Of a stretch of DNA of 64,000 nt, positions 15,383-27,472 are shown piece after piece. The stretch covers positions 190,338 to 254,337 of the forward strand of contig NZ_JBAHWA010000007.1 of NCBI RefSeq assembly GCF_036697405.1, written 5' to 3'. The notes beneath the pieces were generated by a model. The model was given only the letters and a program-made list of their open reading frames with translations. It made no database searches and had not been told where the DNA came from. The position numbers were made by a program, and so were the translations under genes. Positions within the stretch are counted from its first letter, which is position 1, and each line of letters begins with the position of its first letter. The DNA comes from Lysobacter sp036697405 (GTDB lineage: Bacteria; Pseudomonadota; Gammaproteobacteria; Xanthomonadales; Xanthomonadaceae).

Positions 15383-15817
15383 ATGACCAATAATCCGGCC
15401 ACCTCCACCCACCTGCGCGACCTAAGCCGCCTGCGCCGCGTGCGCGATCGCATCGATCGCGAATACGCGCAGCCGTTAGACGTGGAGGCGCTGGCGCGTG
15501 GGGTGCATATGTCGGGCGGGCACCTGAGCCGGGAGTTTCGGGCGGCGTACGGGGAGTCGCCGTATAGCTATTTGATGACGCGGCGGATCGAGCGGGCGAT
15601 GGCATTGCTGCGGGTGGGCGAGATGAGCGTGACCGAGGTCTGCTTCGCGGTCGGCTGCTCGTCGCTGGGCACTTTCAGCACCCGCTTCACCGAGCTGGTC
15701 GGGGTGTCGCCCAGCGTGTATCGGCGCGAGGCGGCGGGGGCGACGGAAGGGATGCCTTCGTGCGTGGCCAAACAAGTGACCAGACCGATCAGGAATCGAG
15801 AAGCGCCGGGCTCCTAG
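15383..15817 (+). CDS. Short AraC-family transcriptional regulator
   Basis: 144-residue regulator that is little more than an AraC-type DNA-binding domain: a double helix-turn-helix spanning about residues 20-115, with VEALARGVHMSGGHLSREFRA and the second motif VTEVCFAVGCSSLGTFSTRF. There is no N-terminal sensor domain, so it may respond to a partner or to its own level. The ATG at 15383 is chosen; longer versions have no homology. Located 43 nt upstream of a glyoxalase-fold gene in the same direction. AraC/VOC pairs of this kind are common in Xanthomonads, and the regulator probably controls the neighbour. Confidence 0.85.
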   Translation: MTNNPATSTHLRDLSRLRRVRDRIDREYAQPLDVEALARGVHMSGGHLSREFRAAYGESPYSYLMTRRIERAMALLRVGEMSVTEVCFAVGCSSLGTFSTRFTELVGVSPSVYRREAAGATEGMPSCVAKQVTRPIRNREAPGS

Positions 15818-15860
15818 GCGCGGCTAGCATGACGGCTCCTAACCACACCGCAGGACTGCC

Positions 15861-16271
15861 ATGAACCTCAGCATTCACTCCAGCTTTCTCGCCCACACCG
15901 ATCCGGAGGCCGCGCTGGCCTTCTACCGCGACGCCCTGGGCTTCGAAGTCCGCAAGGACGTCGGTTACAACGGCTTGCGCTGGATCACGGTCGGCCCGGT
16001 CGGGCAGCCCGATACTTCGATCGTGCTGTACCCGCCCAGCGCCACGCCGGGGGTCACCGAGGAGGAGCAACGCGTCATCGCCGAAATGATGGCCAAGGGC
16101 ACCTACGCCATGATCATCCTGGCCAGCCCGGACCTGGACGCGACCTTCGACCGCCTGCAGGCCAGCGGCGCCGAGGTCATCCACGAACCGACGGTGCAGC
16201 CCTACGGCGTGCGCGACTGCGCCTTCCGCGACCCCGCCGGCAATCACGTCCGCATCAACGAAGTGCGCTGA
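15861..16271 (+). CDS. VOC/glyoxalase-fold protein
   Basis: 136-residue vicinal-oxygen-chelate superfamily protein with two beta-alpha-beta-beta-beta units. It has the typical AHTDPEAALAFYRDALGF start, a VIHEPTVQPYGVRDCAFRDPAGN end and metal-ligand candidates in H and E positions. Such proteins are often annotated as glyoxalase or bleomycin-resistance proteins; the reaction cannot be deduced. It follows a short AraC-type regulator and probably belongs to the same small unit. Confidence 0.82.
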   Translation: MNLSIHSSFLAHTDPEAALAFYRDALGFEVRKDVGYNGLRWITVGPVGQPDTSIVLYPPSATPGVTEEEQRVIAEMMAKGTYAMIILASPDLDATFDRLQASGAEVIHEPTVQPYGVRDCAFRDPAGNHVRINEVR

Positions 16272-16360
16272 AGCATTCGCTTTCGATGTTCGCAACCGCC
16301 CAGGGGTAACGGCCGGCCGCTCGCCGCGCCTCGGGGCGCCCATCGTCAAAGGAGCTCTGC

Positions 16361-16579
16361 ATGAATCAGTGGATACGGCAGTTCCATCGTTGGATGTCGA
16401 TGATCTTCACCCTGTCCGTGATCGCGACCTTCATCGCGCTGGCGCAGAAGCAGCCCCTGGTCTGGGTGTCCTACGTACCGCTGGCGCCGTTGGCCCTGCT
16501 GCTGATCACGGGCCTGTACCTGTTCGCGCTGCCCTACCTGGGCAAGTGGCGCCGGCGTTCCGGCGCCGGCCAGACCTGA
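16361..16579 (+). CDS. Small two-helix membrane protein
   Basis: 72-residue protein with a strong ribosome site (AAAGGAG, 7 nt before the ATG) and two hydrophobic segments (about 13-28 and 33-56) separated by QKQPLVWVSYVPL, ending in a basic tail KWRRR. Similar short proteins are conserved next to VOC genes in Lysobacter-type genomes as far as I recall. Function unknown. Confidence 0.72.
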   Translation: MNQWIRQFHRWMSMIFTLSVIATFIALAQKQPLVWVSYVPLAPLALLLITGLYLFALPYLGKWRRRSGAGQT

Positions 16580-16740
16580 CCGCGGCGGGGGCGCCTTGGG
16601 CCGCGCTCGAAGTTCCAGGCCACGCCACCCGCCAGCGGGTGGCGCTGGCCCCCGCCTCCCCCACGCCGCTACCCTGCCCCCGGCCCGATCCGCTACCGCC
16701 GCCGGCCCCGGTCCGGCATCGATCGCACAAGGAGATTCCC

Positions 16741-17190
16741 GTGACCGCGAAGAAGAAAGCCGCCGCCAGCAAAACCCCGTCCAAGGCCTTCTCGGCCGAA
16801 GAACGCGCCGCGATGAAGGAGCGCGCGAAGGAGCTCAAGGCCCAGGCCAACCGGGCCGAGAGCGAAAAGGACCTGACCGCCAAGATCGCCGAGATGCCGC
16901 CGGCGGACCGCGCACTGGCCAAGAAGCTGCATGCGATCGTCGCCGAAGTCGCGCCCGGCCTGGTCCCCAAGACCTGGTACGGCATGCCCGCCTACGCCAA
17001 CGACGACGGCAAGATCGTCTGCTTCTTCCAGGCCGCGTCCAAGTTCAACAGCCGCTACGCCACCTTCGGTTTCAACGATGTGGCCCAACTCGACGACGGC
17101 GCGATGTGGCCGACCGCGTTCGCCCTGAAGTCGCTGGACGCCGCCGAGGAAAAGAAGATCCGCGCGCTGGTCAAGAAGGCGCTGGGCTGA
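16741..17190 (+). CDS. DUF1801-like protein with basic N-terminal tail
   Basis: 149-residue cytosolic protein. Residues 1-60 are lysine- and alanine-rich and probably coiled or disordered; residues 65-149 resemble DUF1801 (LVPKTWYGMPAYANDDGKIVCFFQ, FNSRYATFGFND), a fold of unknown function. GTG start with AAGGAG 6 nt upstream. It precedes the UvrA-like gene by 3 nt, so the two are almost certainly co-transcribed. Confidence 0.82.
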   Translation: MTAKKKAAASKTPSKAFSAEERAAMKERAKELKAQANRAESEKDLTAKIAEMPPADRALAKKLHAIVAEVAPGLVPKTWYGMPAYANDDGKIVCFFQAASKFNSRYATFGFNDVAQLDDGAMWPTAFALKSLDAAEEKKIRALVKKALG

Positions 17191-17193
17191 AGC

Positions 17194-19620
<2,427 letters not shown>

Positions 19621-19680
19621 GCGCCAGGCGCCCGCGTCGCATGCCCCCGGCGGCCGACGGCCACGGGGGCGAGCTGGCGC
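19621..19680 (+). terminator. Nested hairpin after the UvrA-like gene
   Basis: Immediately after the stop codon, GCGCCAG (19621-19627) pairs with CTGGCGC (19674-19680) around an inner stem GCCCCC (19643-19648)/GGGGGC (19665-19670). There is no T-tract, so it may stabilise the 3' end or terminate weakly. Confidence 0.45.
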
Positions 19681-19916
19681 CGCCGGGCAGACGCAACATC
19701 GCGCGACGCCTTCAGCCGGATCGGCTGGTTTCGGGCACCGGACCGCAGGCGGGAAACCGCCGCGACGAAGCCGCCGCCAGCCATAGTCCTTATGCGTTCT
19801 CATGACTGCCGCTGCGCGCTCGAATGTGGGATACAACGCGGTTTTATGTCGATGGTTCCATGACAGAATCCGGCGGCTTGGGGAGCCGCAAGCGTGCGGC
19901 GCGAGGGCAAGGCTGC

Positions 19917-21572
19917 ATGACCGACACCGCACGTCGCCGCCTGTTCGTCGGATTGGCCGCCGCGGCCGCGGTGGTGGCCGCCACGCCCTGGCTGTTCAAA
20001 CGCAGGCGCGAGCACGACCACGCCATGAACCCGGCGGCGGCGGACCCGCATGCGGCGCCCGGCCTGCCCAGCGCGCAACCGTTCCAGACCCCGCTGCGCC
20101 TGCCCGGCCGCGAAGGCCTGTTCGCGGAAGTCGCGCTGTCCGCGCCCCTGGCCTTGAGCGCGCGCGCGGCGGAGTTCGCGATCTTCGCCGGCAAACCGAC
20201 GCCGGTCTGGCACTACGCCGGCAGCGTCGAGGGGCGTGCCGTCGCCAATCCGCTGCTGCGCGCCGCCAAGGGCGACAGCGTCGAGGTCGCGCTCGCCAAC
20301 GAGCTGGCCGAAGCCACCACCATCCACTGGCACGGCCTGAGCATCGACGAGGCCAACGACGGCAGCGGCCTGCATCCGGTGGCGGCCGGCGCAGGCAAGA
20401 CCTACCGCTATCGCATCGACAACCGCGCCGGTCTGTACTGGTACCACGCGCATCCGCACGAGCGCACCGGCCTGCAACTGCAGCGCGGGCTGGCCAGTTT
20501 GTTGCGGGTCGAGGACGAAGAAGATCGGGCGCTGGGCGAACGCCTGGGCCTGCGCTGGGGCGAACGCGACCTGCCCTTGTTCATCGCCGACAAACAGGTC
20601 GACGCCGACAACGCCATCGTCTACCGCCTGGGCGCGGACGATTGGATCGGCAACCGGGTGCTGGTGAACTGGACGCCCGAGCCTTTCCTGGAAGTGCTGC
20701 CGGCGCTGTACCGCCTGCGCATGGTCAACGCGTCGAACGCGCGCATGCTGCGGATCGCGTTCGAGCATGAAGGCCAGACCCTGCCGTTCCGGTTGATCGG
20801 CACCGACGGCGGACTGCTGGCGCAGGCCTGGACGCTGGACGATGTGTTCCTGGCGCCCGCGCAGCGCATCGATGTGCTGGTCGATTTCGCCGCGCTGCCC
20901 GCCGGCGCCCGCGTGCTGTTGCGCAGCCTGGAATACGTGGCGATGGAGAACGAGGACGAGTCCGGCGCATTCGCGCCCGACCCGATGGGCGACCACCCGG
21001 GCGCGGCGCCGATGGGCGACGCCCTGGATCTGATGCAGTTCTGCGTGGCCGCCTGCAGCGACAGTCAGCGCAACCAAGCCAGGATCGCGTCCGCCCGCGT
21101 GCCGGCCGTCCTCAGCGCCCTGCCCGCACCGCCCGACACCGCCGGCTGGCCGGTGCGGCCGATCCGCCTGCGCATGGACGACCAGGGCAGCTGGTTCATC
21201 AACGATTGGAACTACCACCAGGTCGGCCACGAGCCGGTATTCAGCGTCAGGCGCGGCAGCCGCGAGGTCTGGGAAATCCGCAACAACATGACCAGCATGC
21301 CGCACCCGATCCACCTGCACGGATTCCAGTTCCGCGTGGTCTCGCGCAGCATCAGCCCGCCCGACGTGCGCAGCCGCAAGGTCACCGCGGCCGGCCTGGG
21401 GCCGCAGGACCTGGGCCTGAGCGACACCGTCGTGGTCTGGCCCGGCGAGATCGTGCGCATCGCGATCGATTTCTCGCAGCCCTACTCCGGCAGGCAACGC
21501 TACATGCTCCATTGCCACAATCTGGAACACGAGGACATGGGCATGATGGTCAGCTTCGCCGTCGAGGACTGA
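19917..21572 (+). CDS. Periplasmic multicopper oxidase
   Basis: 551-residue multicopper oxidase with an N-terminal twin-arginine-like signal (ARRRLFVGLAAAAAVVAA). All copper-binding motifs are visible: HWHG at residues 137-140, WYHAHPH at 175-181, HPIHLHG, and the type 1 site HCHNLEHEDMGM at 532-543. The ATG at 19917 is chosen because AGGGCAAGG lies just before it; an upstream ATG at 19860 would bury the signal. Not of the methionine-rich CueO kind and no copper regulator is near, so the substrate (cuprous ion, phenolic, or metal) is open. It is followed by an FKBP lipoprotein gene 53 nt downstream. Confidence 0.9.
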   Translation: MTDTARRRLFVGLAAAAAVVAATPWLFKRRREHDHAMNPAAADPHAAPGLPSAQPFQTPLRLPGREGLFAEVALSAPLALSARAAEFAIFAGKPTPVWHYAGSVEGRAVANPLLRAAKGDSVEVALANELAEATTIHWHGLSIDEANDGSGLHPVAAGAGKTYRYRIDNRAGLYWYHAHPHERTGLQLQRGLASLLRVEDEEDRALGERLGLRWGERDLPLFIADKQVDADNAIVYRLGADDWIGNRVLVNWTPEPFLEVLPALYRLRMVNASNARMLRIAFEHEGQTLPFRLIGTDGGLLAQAWTLDDVFLAPAQRIDVLVDFAALPAGARVLLRSLEYVAMENEDESGAFAPDPMGDHPGAAPMGDALDLMQFCVAACSDSQRNQARIASARVPAVLSALPAPPDTAGWPVRPIRLRMDDQGSWFINDWNYHQVGHEPVFSVRRGSREVWEIRNNMTSMPHPIHLHGFQFRVVSRSISPPDVRSRKVTAAGLGPQDLGLSDTVVVWPGEIVRIAIDFSQPYSGRQRYMLHCHNLEHEDMGMMVSFAVED

Positions 21573-21625
21573 GGCCAGGCCGCGCCGCTCGCCCATGCGA
21601 CACCCCACACCGAAGAGAAGCCGCC

Positions 21626-22354
21626 ATGAACCGTGTCGCGCACCTTAGCCTGCTCGCCCTGCTGCCCGTGGCGCTGAGCGCATGCCAGTCCAGGAACGGC
21701 GAGCCGGCCGCGTCCCAAGACGTCGCGCCGCTGCGCCTGGACGATGCCCGCGCCAAGACCAGCTACATGGTCGGCCTGGACCTGGCCAAGCAGGTCGCGC
21801 CGGTGCGCGACGAGGTGGATATCGACACCGTGGTGGCCGCGCTGCGCGCCGCCCATGCCGGGCGCAAGCCGCAGTTGGACGAGGCCCAGCTCGACAAGAT
21901 CCGCCAGGATTTCGTGCGCCAGCTGCAGGACAAGCGCAAGGCCGAGCAGGCCGCGCTGGCCAAGAAGAACCTGCAGCGCGGCCGCGATTTCCTGGCCGAA
22001 AACGCCGCCAAACCGGGCGTGGTCGAGACCGCCTCGGGCCTGCAGTACCAGGTGATCCGCGATGCGCGCGGCGCCAAGCCGGCGGCCGATGCCACGGTAC
22101 GGGTGAACTACATCGGCGCGGTGCTGGACGGCAAGGAATTCGAGAACACCTACGCGATCGACCACCCGTCCGAATTCCCGCTCAACCGGGTCATGCCCGG
22201 CCTGCGCGAAGGCCTGAGGCTGATGCCCACCGGCGGCAAGTACCGGTTCTGGATCCCAGCCGCGCAGGGCTACGGCGAACTCGGCGTGCCCGGCCAGGTC
22301 GAGCCGAACGCGACCCTGGTGTTCGAGGTCGAGCTGCTCGAGATCGCGGGCTGA
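21626..22354 (+). CDS. FKBP-type peptidyl-prolyl isomerase lipoprotein
   Basis: 242-residue envelope isomerase. It has a lipoprotein signal with LSAC (cysteine 20), an FKBP_N dimerisation-type helical domain (about 35-120, with SYMVGLDLAKQ) and an FKBP catalytic domain (about 130-242) with VRVNYIGAVLDGKEFENT, GLREGLRLMPTGGKYRFWIP and GYGELG. It resembles FkpA/Mip proteins that assist folding of outer-membrane and secreted proteins. GAAGAGAAG lies just before the ATG. It sits in the same direction as the multicopper oxidase and may be co-transcribed with it. Confidence 0.9.
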   Translation: MNRVAHLSLLALLPVALSACQSRNGEPAASQDVAPLRLDDARAKTSYMVGLDLAKQVAPVRDEVDIDTVVAALRAAHAGRKPQLDEAQLDKIRQDFVRQLQDKRKAEQAALAKKNLQRGRDFLAENAAKPGVVETASGLQYQVIRDARGAKPAADATVRVNYIGAVLDGKEFENTYAIDHPSEFPLNRVMPGLREGLRLMPTGGKYRFWIPAAQGYGELGVPGQVEPNATLVFEVELLEIAG

Positions 22355-22405
22355 GGCCCGCCCTTCCCCGGCGCGTCCGATCCAGGCGCGCCCGACCGCG
22401 AGCGC

Positions 22406-23569
22406 TCAGTCCTCGGCGGTCGCGGCTTCGGTCAGCGGCAGGCGCCGGCCGTCCAAGGTGCCGCGGCTCATGCGACCGTCCTCCACGATCAGCAACTCGC
22501 CGGATTCGCCGTTCTTGATGCTGCTGTCGACCGAGATCACCGCGCCGTCGAAGTAGCGGCCGACCGCGTTCATCGAGGTATGGCCGACGACGACGCGCTT
22601 GACGCCGCTGCGGCGCAGGATCGCGTCCACGCGCGCCTGGTCCAGCGTCGGGTCCTTGAAGTAGCCGCGGTACCAGATCGGGCTGGTCTTGCCGTTGTAG
22701 AGCCCGCTCAGCAGCGGATCCTGCGACCACACCGCCTTGGGCGTGCCCAGCGAGGCGCGGTAACGCGCGTTGGCGTCGGCGCGCTCCAGTCCCAGGGCCA
22801 GGTATTCCTCGGCGATGCCGCCGTGCACGAACAGCAGGTCGTCGATCTGCGCCATCACCGGCTTGCTGCGCAGCCAACGCCCGAGCACGGTGTCGGGGCC
22901 GTAGAGCTCGGGATACGGCGTGCCCAGCAAAGCCGCGTTGGTTCGGTAGCCGTCGTTGACGTAGCGCAGGTCGTTGGCCAGCACCATGATCTCGTGATTG
23001 CCCAGCAGCAGGTGCACGCCGCCGCCGGCCGCGCGCGCCTGGCGTTCCAGTTCGTAGATCAGCCACAGCGCCTGATTCACCTGCGGGCCGCGGTCGAACA
23101 CGTCGCCGACGATGACCAGATGGCCCTTGCCGTAGCGCCACTCCAGGCGCTGGCCGACGATGCCGTTGGCGCGCAGCAGTCGCAGCATGAGCTCGTACTG
23201 GCCGTGGATGTCGGACAGGGCCGCGATCCGGGAGACCTGGACGATGGCGGCGCCCGAGCCGGGCGTCGCCGGCGCCGCGACCTGGATCGCTTGCGGATAG
23301 CCGCATTGCGGCGCCACCTCGACCGGCCAACGCCGGGCCGGATACGCGCGCTCCACGACCTTGCCGTCGCAGACCCAGCGCGCCGTCACGCGGCCCGGTT
23401 CGTAGCGCAGGTAGGGCCCGTCGTCCAAGGCCGGTACCGTCGCGGGCGTCGGCGTGGCGACTTTGGCCGGGTCGGTGCGCGGCTGTCCGTCGCCTGCTTG
23501 CGCATGTACGGCGCCCGCGGCGGCCAGGCAGGCCGCCAATACCCAGGTTCGATGCATCGGTTTGGTCAT
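22406..23569 (-). CDS. Secreted PPP/Shelph-like metallophosphoesterase
   Basis: 387-residue calcineurin-like phosphoesterase with a Sec signal peptide (about 1-24, ending AVHAQA). The PPP-family motifs are in order: LSDIHGQYE, GDVFDRGPQ, LGNHEIM and FVHGG, plus a late VVVGHTSM histidine. The layout resembles Shewanella-like protein phosphatases, which are periplasmic in bacteria. A 110-residue N-terminal region before the catalytic core has no clear fold. Substrate unknown. Convergent with the FKBP gene, with 51 nt between. Confidence 0.87.
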   Translation of the reverse strand: MTKPMHRTWVLAACLAAAGAVHAQAGDGQPRTDPAKVATPTPATVPALDDGPYLRYEPGRVTARWVCDGKVVERAYPARRWPVEVAPQCGYPQAIQVAAPATPGSGAAIVQVSRIAALSDIHGQYELMLRLLRANGIVGQRLEWRYGKGHLVIVGDVFDRGPQVNQALWLIYELERQARAAGGGVHLLLGNHEIMVLANDLRYVNDGYRTNAALLGTPYPELYGPDTVLGRWLRSKPVMAQIDDLLFVHGGIAEEYLALGLERADANARYRASLGTPKAVWSQDPLLSGLYNGKTSPIWYRGYFKDPTLDQARVDAILRRSGVKRVVVGHTSMNAVGRYFDGAVISVDSSIKNGESGELLIVEDGRMSRGTLDGRRLPLTEAATAED

Positions 23570-23658
23570 GCGGGGTCTTCCCGTTCTGGCGCCGCGTATG
23601 CGCTGCGATCCGAAGCGAGAGAGGCCCGGCGCGCCGGGCCCCTCGTCAGGCTACGACC

Positions 23659-26600
23659 TTACTTGAACTTGTATTCGAACTGCAGCGCCAGCTCGCGTCC
23701 GATCGGGCTGTAGGCGTCGTAGAAGAACGGAAAGCTGGTATTGGTCTCGTCGTCCGGATGCAGGTTGTCGAACAGGTTGTTGACGTAGAACTTGATCGCG
23801 GCCTGCTCGGTGATCTGCTTGCCGACGTTGGCGTTCCAGATGAAGTGCACGCCGGTGCGGCCCGTGCCGCCGGCCTTGGGCAGGCTGCCGTAGCGGGTCA
23901 TGAACAGGCTGGACGACCAGTCGCCGCGACGCCAGCTGGCGCCCGCACGCACGCGGCTGCGGAAATCCAGGTTGGTCGGGTCGTCGCGCCAGTCGCGGTC
24001 CACCGCATCGGTGGCGAACACCTGCTGCTCCGAGCGCAGCGTGTGCGACCAGTTCAGATCGAAGCGGTAGTCGCCGTAGCGCTCGGTCTTGAGCCGCCAG
24101 TTGATGCCGGCGTCGATGCCGGAGACGCGGCGGTAGGACTGGTTGATCGGCGCCGACCTGATCTCCATCACCCGGTCGATGGGCTCGTTGCCCTCCGGGC
24201 GGCGCGTGACCAGGGCGGTGACCGCCTGGCAGTAGGCCGAGCCCGGCGCGAACTCGAACGGCTGGCCGTTGATCGTGCGTCCGGTTCTGCAACCCGCCTC
24301 GCCGATCAGAATTTTATCGATGCCGAGGCGTTCGATCGCGCCGTCGAGCTCGATGTTCCAGTAGTCGGCGGTGATCGAGACGCCGTCCATCACGTCCCAG
24401 ACCACGCCCGCGCTCCAGGACTTGCCGGTTTCTTCCTCGAGATTCGGATCGCCCTTGCTGAGGCTGAACATGCTGTAGCTGTAACCCGAGCAGCCGGGAT
24501 TGGCGCCGGCGGCGATGCAGCGCCACAGATCGGTATTGCTGCCGAAGCTGCCGCTGCCCTCGCTGAACACCCAGTGCAGATCGGGCGCCTTGAAGCTGGT
24601 GGCGTAGGCGCCGCGGATCAGCAGCGAATCGGTCGGGCGCCATTCGATGCCGGCGTTCCAGGTCCTGGCGTCGTCGACGGCGGTGATGTCGTCGTACTTG
24701 TCGAAACGGCCCGCCAGGCTGGCCTTGAGGGTCGGAGTGATCGGCACGCTGAACTCGATGCCCGCCGCGTAGCGGTCGCGTTCGCCGCCGCCGTTGGTGC
24801 CGGTGAGGTTGTAGAGCTGGACCACGCCGGGCTGCACGCGCGGATCGCTGGACAGGTCGTAGCCCTGCGAACTGGCTTCGAGCACGCCGGCCACGCCGAC
24901 CGGCCCGGCCGGCAGCTCGAACAGGTCGCCGGTCACCACGAAGCTGGCGGTGTTGACCCAGGACTCGGCCTCGTAGCGGGCCAGCGTCGAGATCGAGGCG
25001 TACTCCTCCGGCGTCATCGGCCGATACCAGCGATCCAGATTGAGGCGATGGATCGGCACGCCGTTGGGGCGGGTGCCGAGTCGCGGGCCGAAGAAATAGT
25101 CGTTGACGAGGTTGCCGACCAGGCGCCGGCGCGTGCGTTCGAAATAGTAATCGGCGCGGCTGAGGGTGAGGTCCCAGTCCCAGCGCTGCGCGAAGCTGCC
25201 GCGCAGGCCGACCGCCACGTCCAGCGACCTTTCGTAGTAGTGCTGGTTCATGTTCTCGACGCCGCCCAGGTCGACCGGCGTGAGCAGGCGATTGGGCGCG
25301 ATCACGCTGTTGAACTGCGGATCGTAGAAATCGCCGCGGCGGCCGACGCCGTCGGTATGCGGGCCGGTGATGCTTTCGAAACCGCCCAGCGATTCGACCT
25401 CGGAACGCCAGGCCTGCACCGAGGCCCAGCCCTGCAGGCCGTCGGCGAAGTCCCAGGTGCCGAACACGTAGCCGGCCAGTTCGTCCTTGCCCTTGCTCAG
25501 GTGCTGGTAGCGTGCGTCGTTCCAGGTGCCGCAGCCGTCGCCCAGGCTTTGCACGCTGCCGCCGCTGATGCGCTTGTAGGTGTGGCGGACGAATTCGCCG
25601 CCCCAGCGTTCGCAGGTGCCGGCCGGCGGCGCGATCAAGGGGCTGGAACTGCTGGTGCTGCCGCGGCGGATGCGCAGGCCGGCGTCGGGCTGCACGCCCA
25701 GGCGCGGGTCCGGCGCGGGGTTCGCGCGCAGGTCCCAGGCGTCGCGCTGGAAGCCGTACAGCAGTTCCTGATTGTAGTACTGGAAGGCGTAGGTCAGCCC
25801 CCAGTTCTCGCCGGTGCGGCCGCCGGTCCATTGCAGATCGACGCGGTCACGCCCGCCCATCGAGCTGGTGCCCGCGCGCAGCTTGACCTCGTCACCCTGA
25901 TAGTCGCGCTTGAGCACGACGTTGACCACGCCCGACACCGCGTCGGCGCCGTAGATCGCCGAGGCGCCGCCGGCCAGGATCTCGATGCGATCGACCGCGC
26001 CGGACGGGATGTTGCCGAAGTTCTGGAAATTGCTGCGGCCTTCGTACGGGAACGGATAGTCGGCGGCGCGGCGCCCGTCGATCAGCAACAGCGAGCGGCC
26101 CGGGCCCAGACCGCGCAGGTTGAGCGGATGCGCGTTGGCGGAGAAGCCGCCCGACAGTTCGGTCTCGACCGCGCCGTTGGCCATGACCAGGGTGTCCAGG
26201 GCCTCGAACACCGTGGCATGACCTTCGCGTTCGAGCTGCTCGGCGCTGATCACGGTGATCGGCGACGGGCCTTCGATCTCGGCGCGCTTGATGCGCGAAC
26301 CGGTGACTTGGATCGCGGCCAGGTCGGTCGGATCGGGTTCGGCGCCTTCCTTGGCCGCGGGCGGCGCGGTCGGCGTCTGGCGCGGGCGCGGCGTAGCCGG
26401 CGCGGCAACGATGGTGATCACGCCGCTGCGGGTGATCCGGTAGCTCAGGCCGCTGCCCGCGAGCAGGCGCTCCAGCGCTTGCGTGAGCGTATAGCGGCCC
26501 GACAGCGCCGGCGCGGTACGGTTGCGCACCAGTTCCGGCGGCACCAGCAGCTGCGCGTCCCCCGACGCGGCCAGTTGGTTCAGCGCAGCGCCCAAGGGCT

Positions 26601-26754
26601 GCGCCGGCAAGGCGTACTCATGTGCGACGCCCTGCGACTGCGCCAGCGCCGCCGGTGTGGCGATACAGGCCGACAAACCCAGCGCCACGCTCATGGCGAC
26701 CGTCAACGGATGCCGCGTGCGACACGGCCTCGCTCCCCTCGAAACTGTTCCCAT
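23659..26754 (-). CDS. TonB-dependent transducer with STN signalling domain
   Basis: 1031-residue outer-membrane receptor. After a long signal region it has a secretin/TonB N-terminal (STN) domain (ALPAQPLGAALNQLAASG to SYRITRSGVITIV), then a plug with IQVTGSRIKRAEIEGPSPITVIS and a long beta-barrel ending ALQFEYKFK with the terminal aromatic-rich strand. STN domains pass the signal to a FecR anti-sigma factor, and a fecI-fecR pair lies divergently 166 nt away. ATG at 26754 chosen because GGGGGAAGG lies 5 nt upstream. The barrel is of the Xanthomonad type often used for carbohydrates or peptides, so the ligand need not be an iron chelate. Confidence 0.93.
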   Translation of the reverse strand: MGTVSRGARPCRTRHPLTVAMSVALGLSACIATPAALAQSQGVAHEYALPAQPLGAALNQLAASGDAQLLVPPELVRNRTAPALSGRYTLTQALERLLAGSGLSYRITRSGVITIVAAPATPRPRQTPTAPPAAKEGAEPDPTDLAAIQVTGSRIKRAEIEGPSPITVISAEQLEREGHATVFEALDTLVMANGAVETELSGGFSANAHPLNLRGLGPGRSLLLIDGRRAADYPFPYEGRSNFQNFGNIPSGAVDRIEILAGGASAIYGADAVSGVVNVVLKRDYQGDEVKLRAGTSSMGGRDRVDLQWTGGRTGENWGLTYAFQYYNQELLYGFQRDAWDLRANPAPDPRLGVQPDAGLRIRRGSTSSSSPLIAPPAGTCERWGGEFVRHTYKRISGGSVQSLGDGCGTWNDARYQHLSKGKDELAGYVFGTWDFADGLQGWASVQAWRSEVESLGGFESITGPHTDGVGRRGDFYDPQFNSVIAPNRLLTPVDLGGVENMNQHYYERSLDVAVGLRGSFAQRWDWDLTLSRADYYFERTRRRLVGNLVNDYFFGPRLGTRPNGVPIHRLNLDRWYRPMTPEEYASISTLARYEAESWVNTASFVVTGDLFELPAGPVGVAGVLEASSQGYDLSSDPRVQPGVVQLYNLTGTNGGGERDRYAAGIEFSVPITPTLKASLAGRFDKYDDITAVDDARTWNAGIEWRPTDSLLIRGAYATSFKAPDLHWVFSEGSGSFGSNTDLWRCIAAGANPGCSGYSYSMFSLSKGDPNLEEETGKSWSAGVVWDVMDGVSITADYWNIELDGAIERLGIDKILIGEAGCRTGRTINGQPFEFAPGSAYCQAVTALVTRRPEGNEPIDRVMEIRSAPINQSYRRVSGIDAGINWRLKTERYGDYRFDLNWSHTLRSEQQVFATDAVDRDWRDDPTNLDFRSRVRAGASWRRGDWSSSLFMTRYGSLPKAGGTGRTGVHFIWNANVGKQITEQAAIKFYVNNLFDNLHPDDETNTSFPFFYDAYSPIGRELALQFEYKFK

Positions 26755-26920
26755 TGAAACCTTCCCCCAGCTGACGATGAAGCCGTCCCTGACAAAAATT
26801 TCCACTCCCTTGCCCGAAGCAGACGCAGCGTTTCATCGATCCCTCAGCTGGCCGGATCGCACTTGCCGTCGCGCCCGCCATCACTTAGCGTGCGACCGAC
26901 CTAGCAGCGGGCGCAAGGCG

Positions 26921-27472
26921 ATGAACGACGGTGGGATCGATGAGGCGGAGGCGGCCTGTCCGGTACAGGAGCGTTTCGACCTGCCTCGCATGATCGAACA
27001 GCACCGGCCGGCCCTGATCCGCTACTTCCTGCGCCACCTGCCCAACGCCGACGACGCCGAGGACCTGGCCCAGGAGGCGCTGGTGCGGCTGATGCGCATG
27101 CCCTCTCAGGCCGACGTGCTCAATGTCGAAGCCTATCTGCTGCGCATCGCCTCCAACCTGGTCCGCGACCGCTTCCGCCGCGATCTCAGCCATTGCACCC
27201 AGCAGCATGTCTCGCTGGACGAGTTGACCGGCGACTGGCCCAGTGAGGTGCCTTACGGCGAGCGCGTCTACGAAGGCAACAAGCGCCTGCAGCTGTTCCT
27301 GGAGGCGCTGGACGAACTGACGCCGCGCTGCCGCCAGGTGTTTCTGCTGCAACGTTACGAAGGCCTGACGTACAGTGCGATCGCCAGGCGTCTGGAGATC
27401 AGCGTGAGCGCGGTGGAAAAACAGATGATGCGCGCCCTGCTGCATTTCGATTCGCGATTGGGAGATCCGTGA
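26921..27472 (+). CDS. fecI: FecI-like ECF sigma factor
   Basis: 183-residue extracytoplasmic-function sigma factor. It has a region 2 with DAEDLAQEALVRLMRMP and AYLLRIASNLVRDRFRRD, and a region 4 with LTPRCRQVFLLQRYEGLTYSAIARRLEISVSAVEKQM. ATG at 26921 with AAGG just upstream. The stop overlaps the start of fecR, so the pair is coupled. It probably activates the divergent STN-containing receptor gene once the ligand is sensed. Confidence 0.92.
   Translation: MNDGGIDEAEAACPVQERFDLPRMIEQHRPALIRYFLRHLPNADDAEDLAQEALVRLMRMPSQADVLNVEAYLLRIASNLVRDRFRRDLSHCTQQHVSLDELTGDWPSEVPYGERVYEGNKRLQLFLEALDELTPRCRQVFLLQRYEGLTYSAIARRLEISVSAVEKQMMRALLHFDSRLGDP

Noticed and set aside
26755..26920. GGAAAT near 26797-26802 as a FecI-type -35 element for the STN receptor
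   Set aside because: The six bases fit the fecA promoter, but no -10 element lies at the right spacing, so I do not call it.
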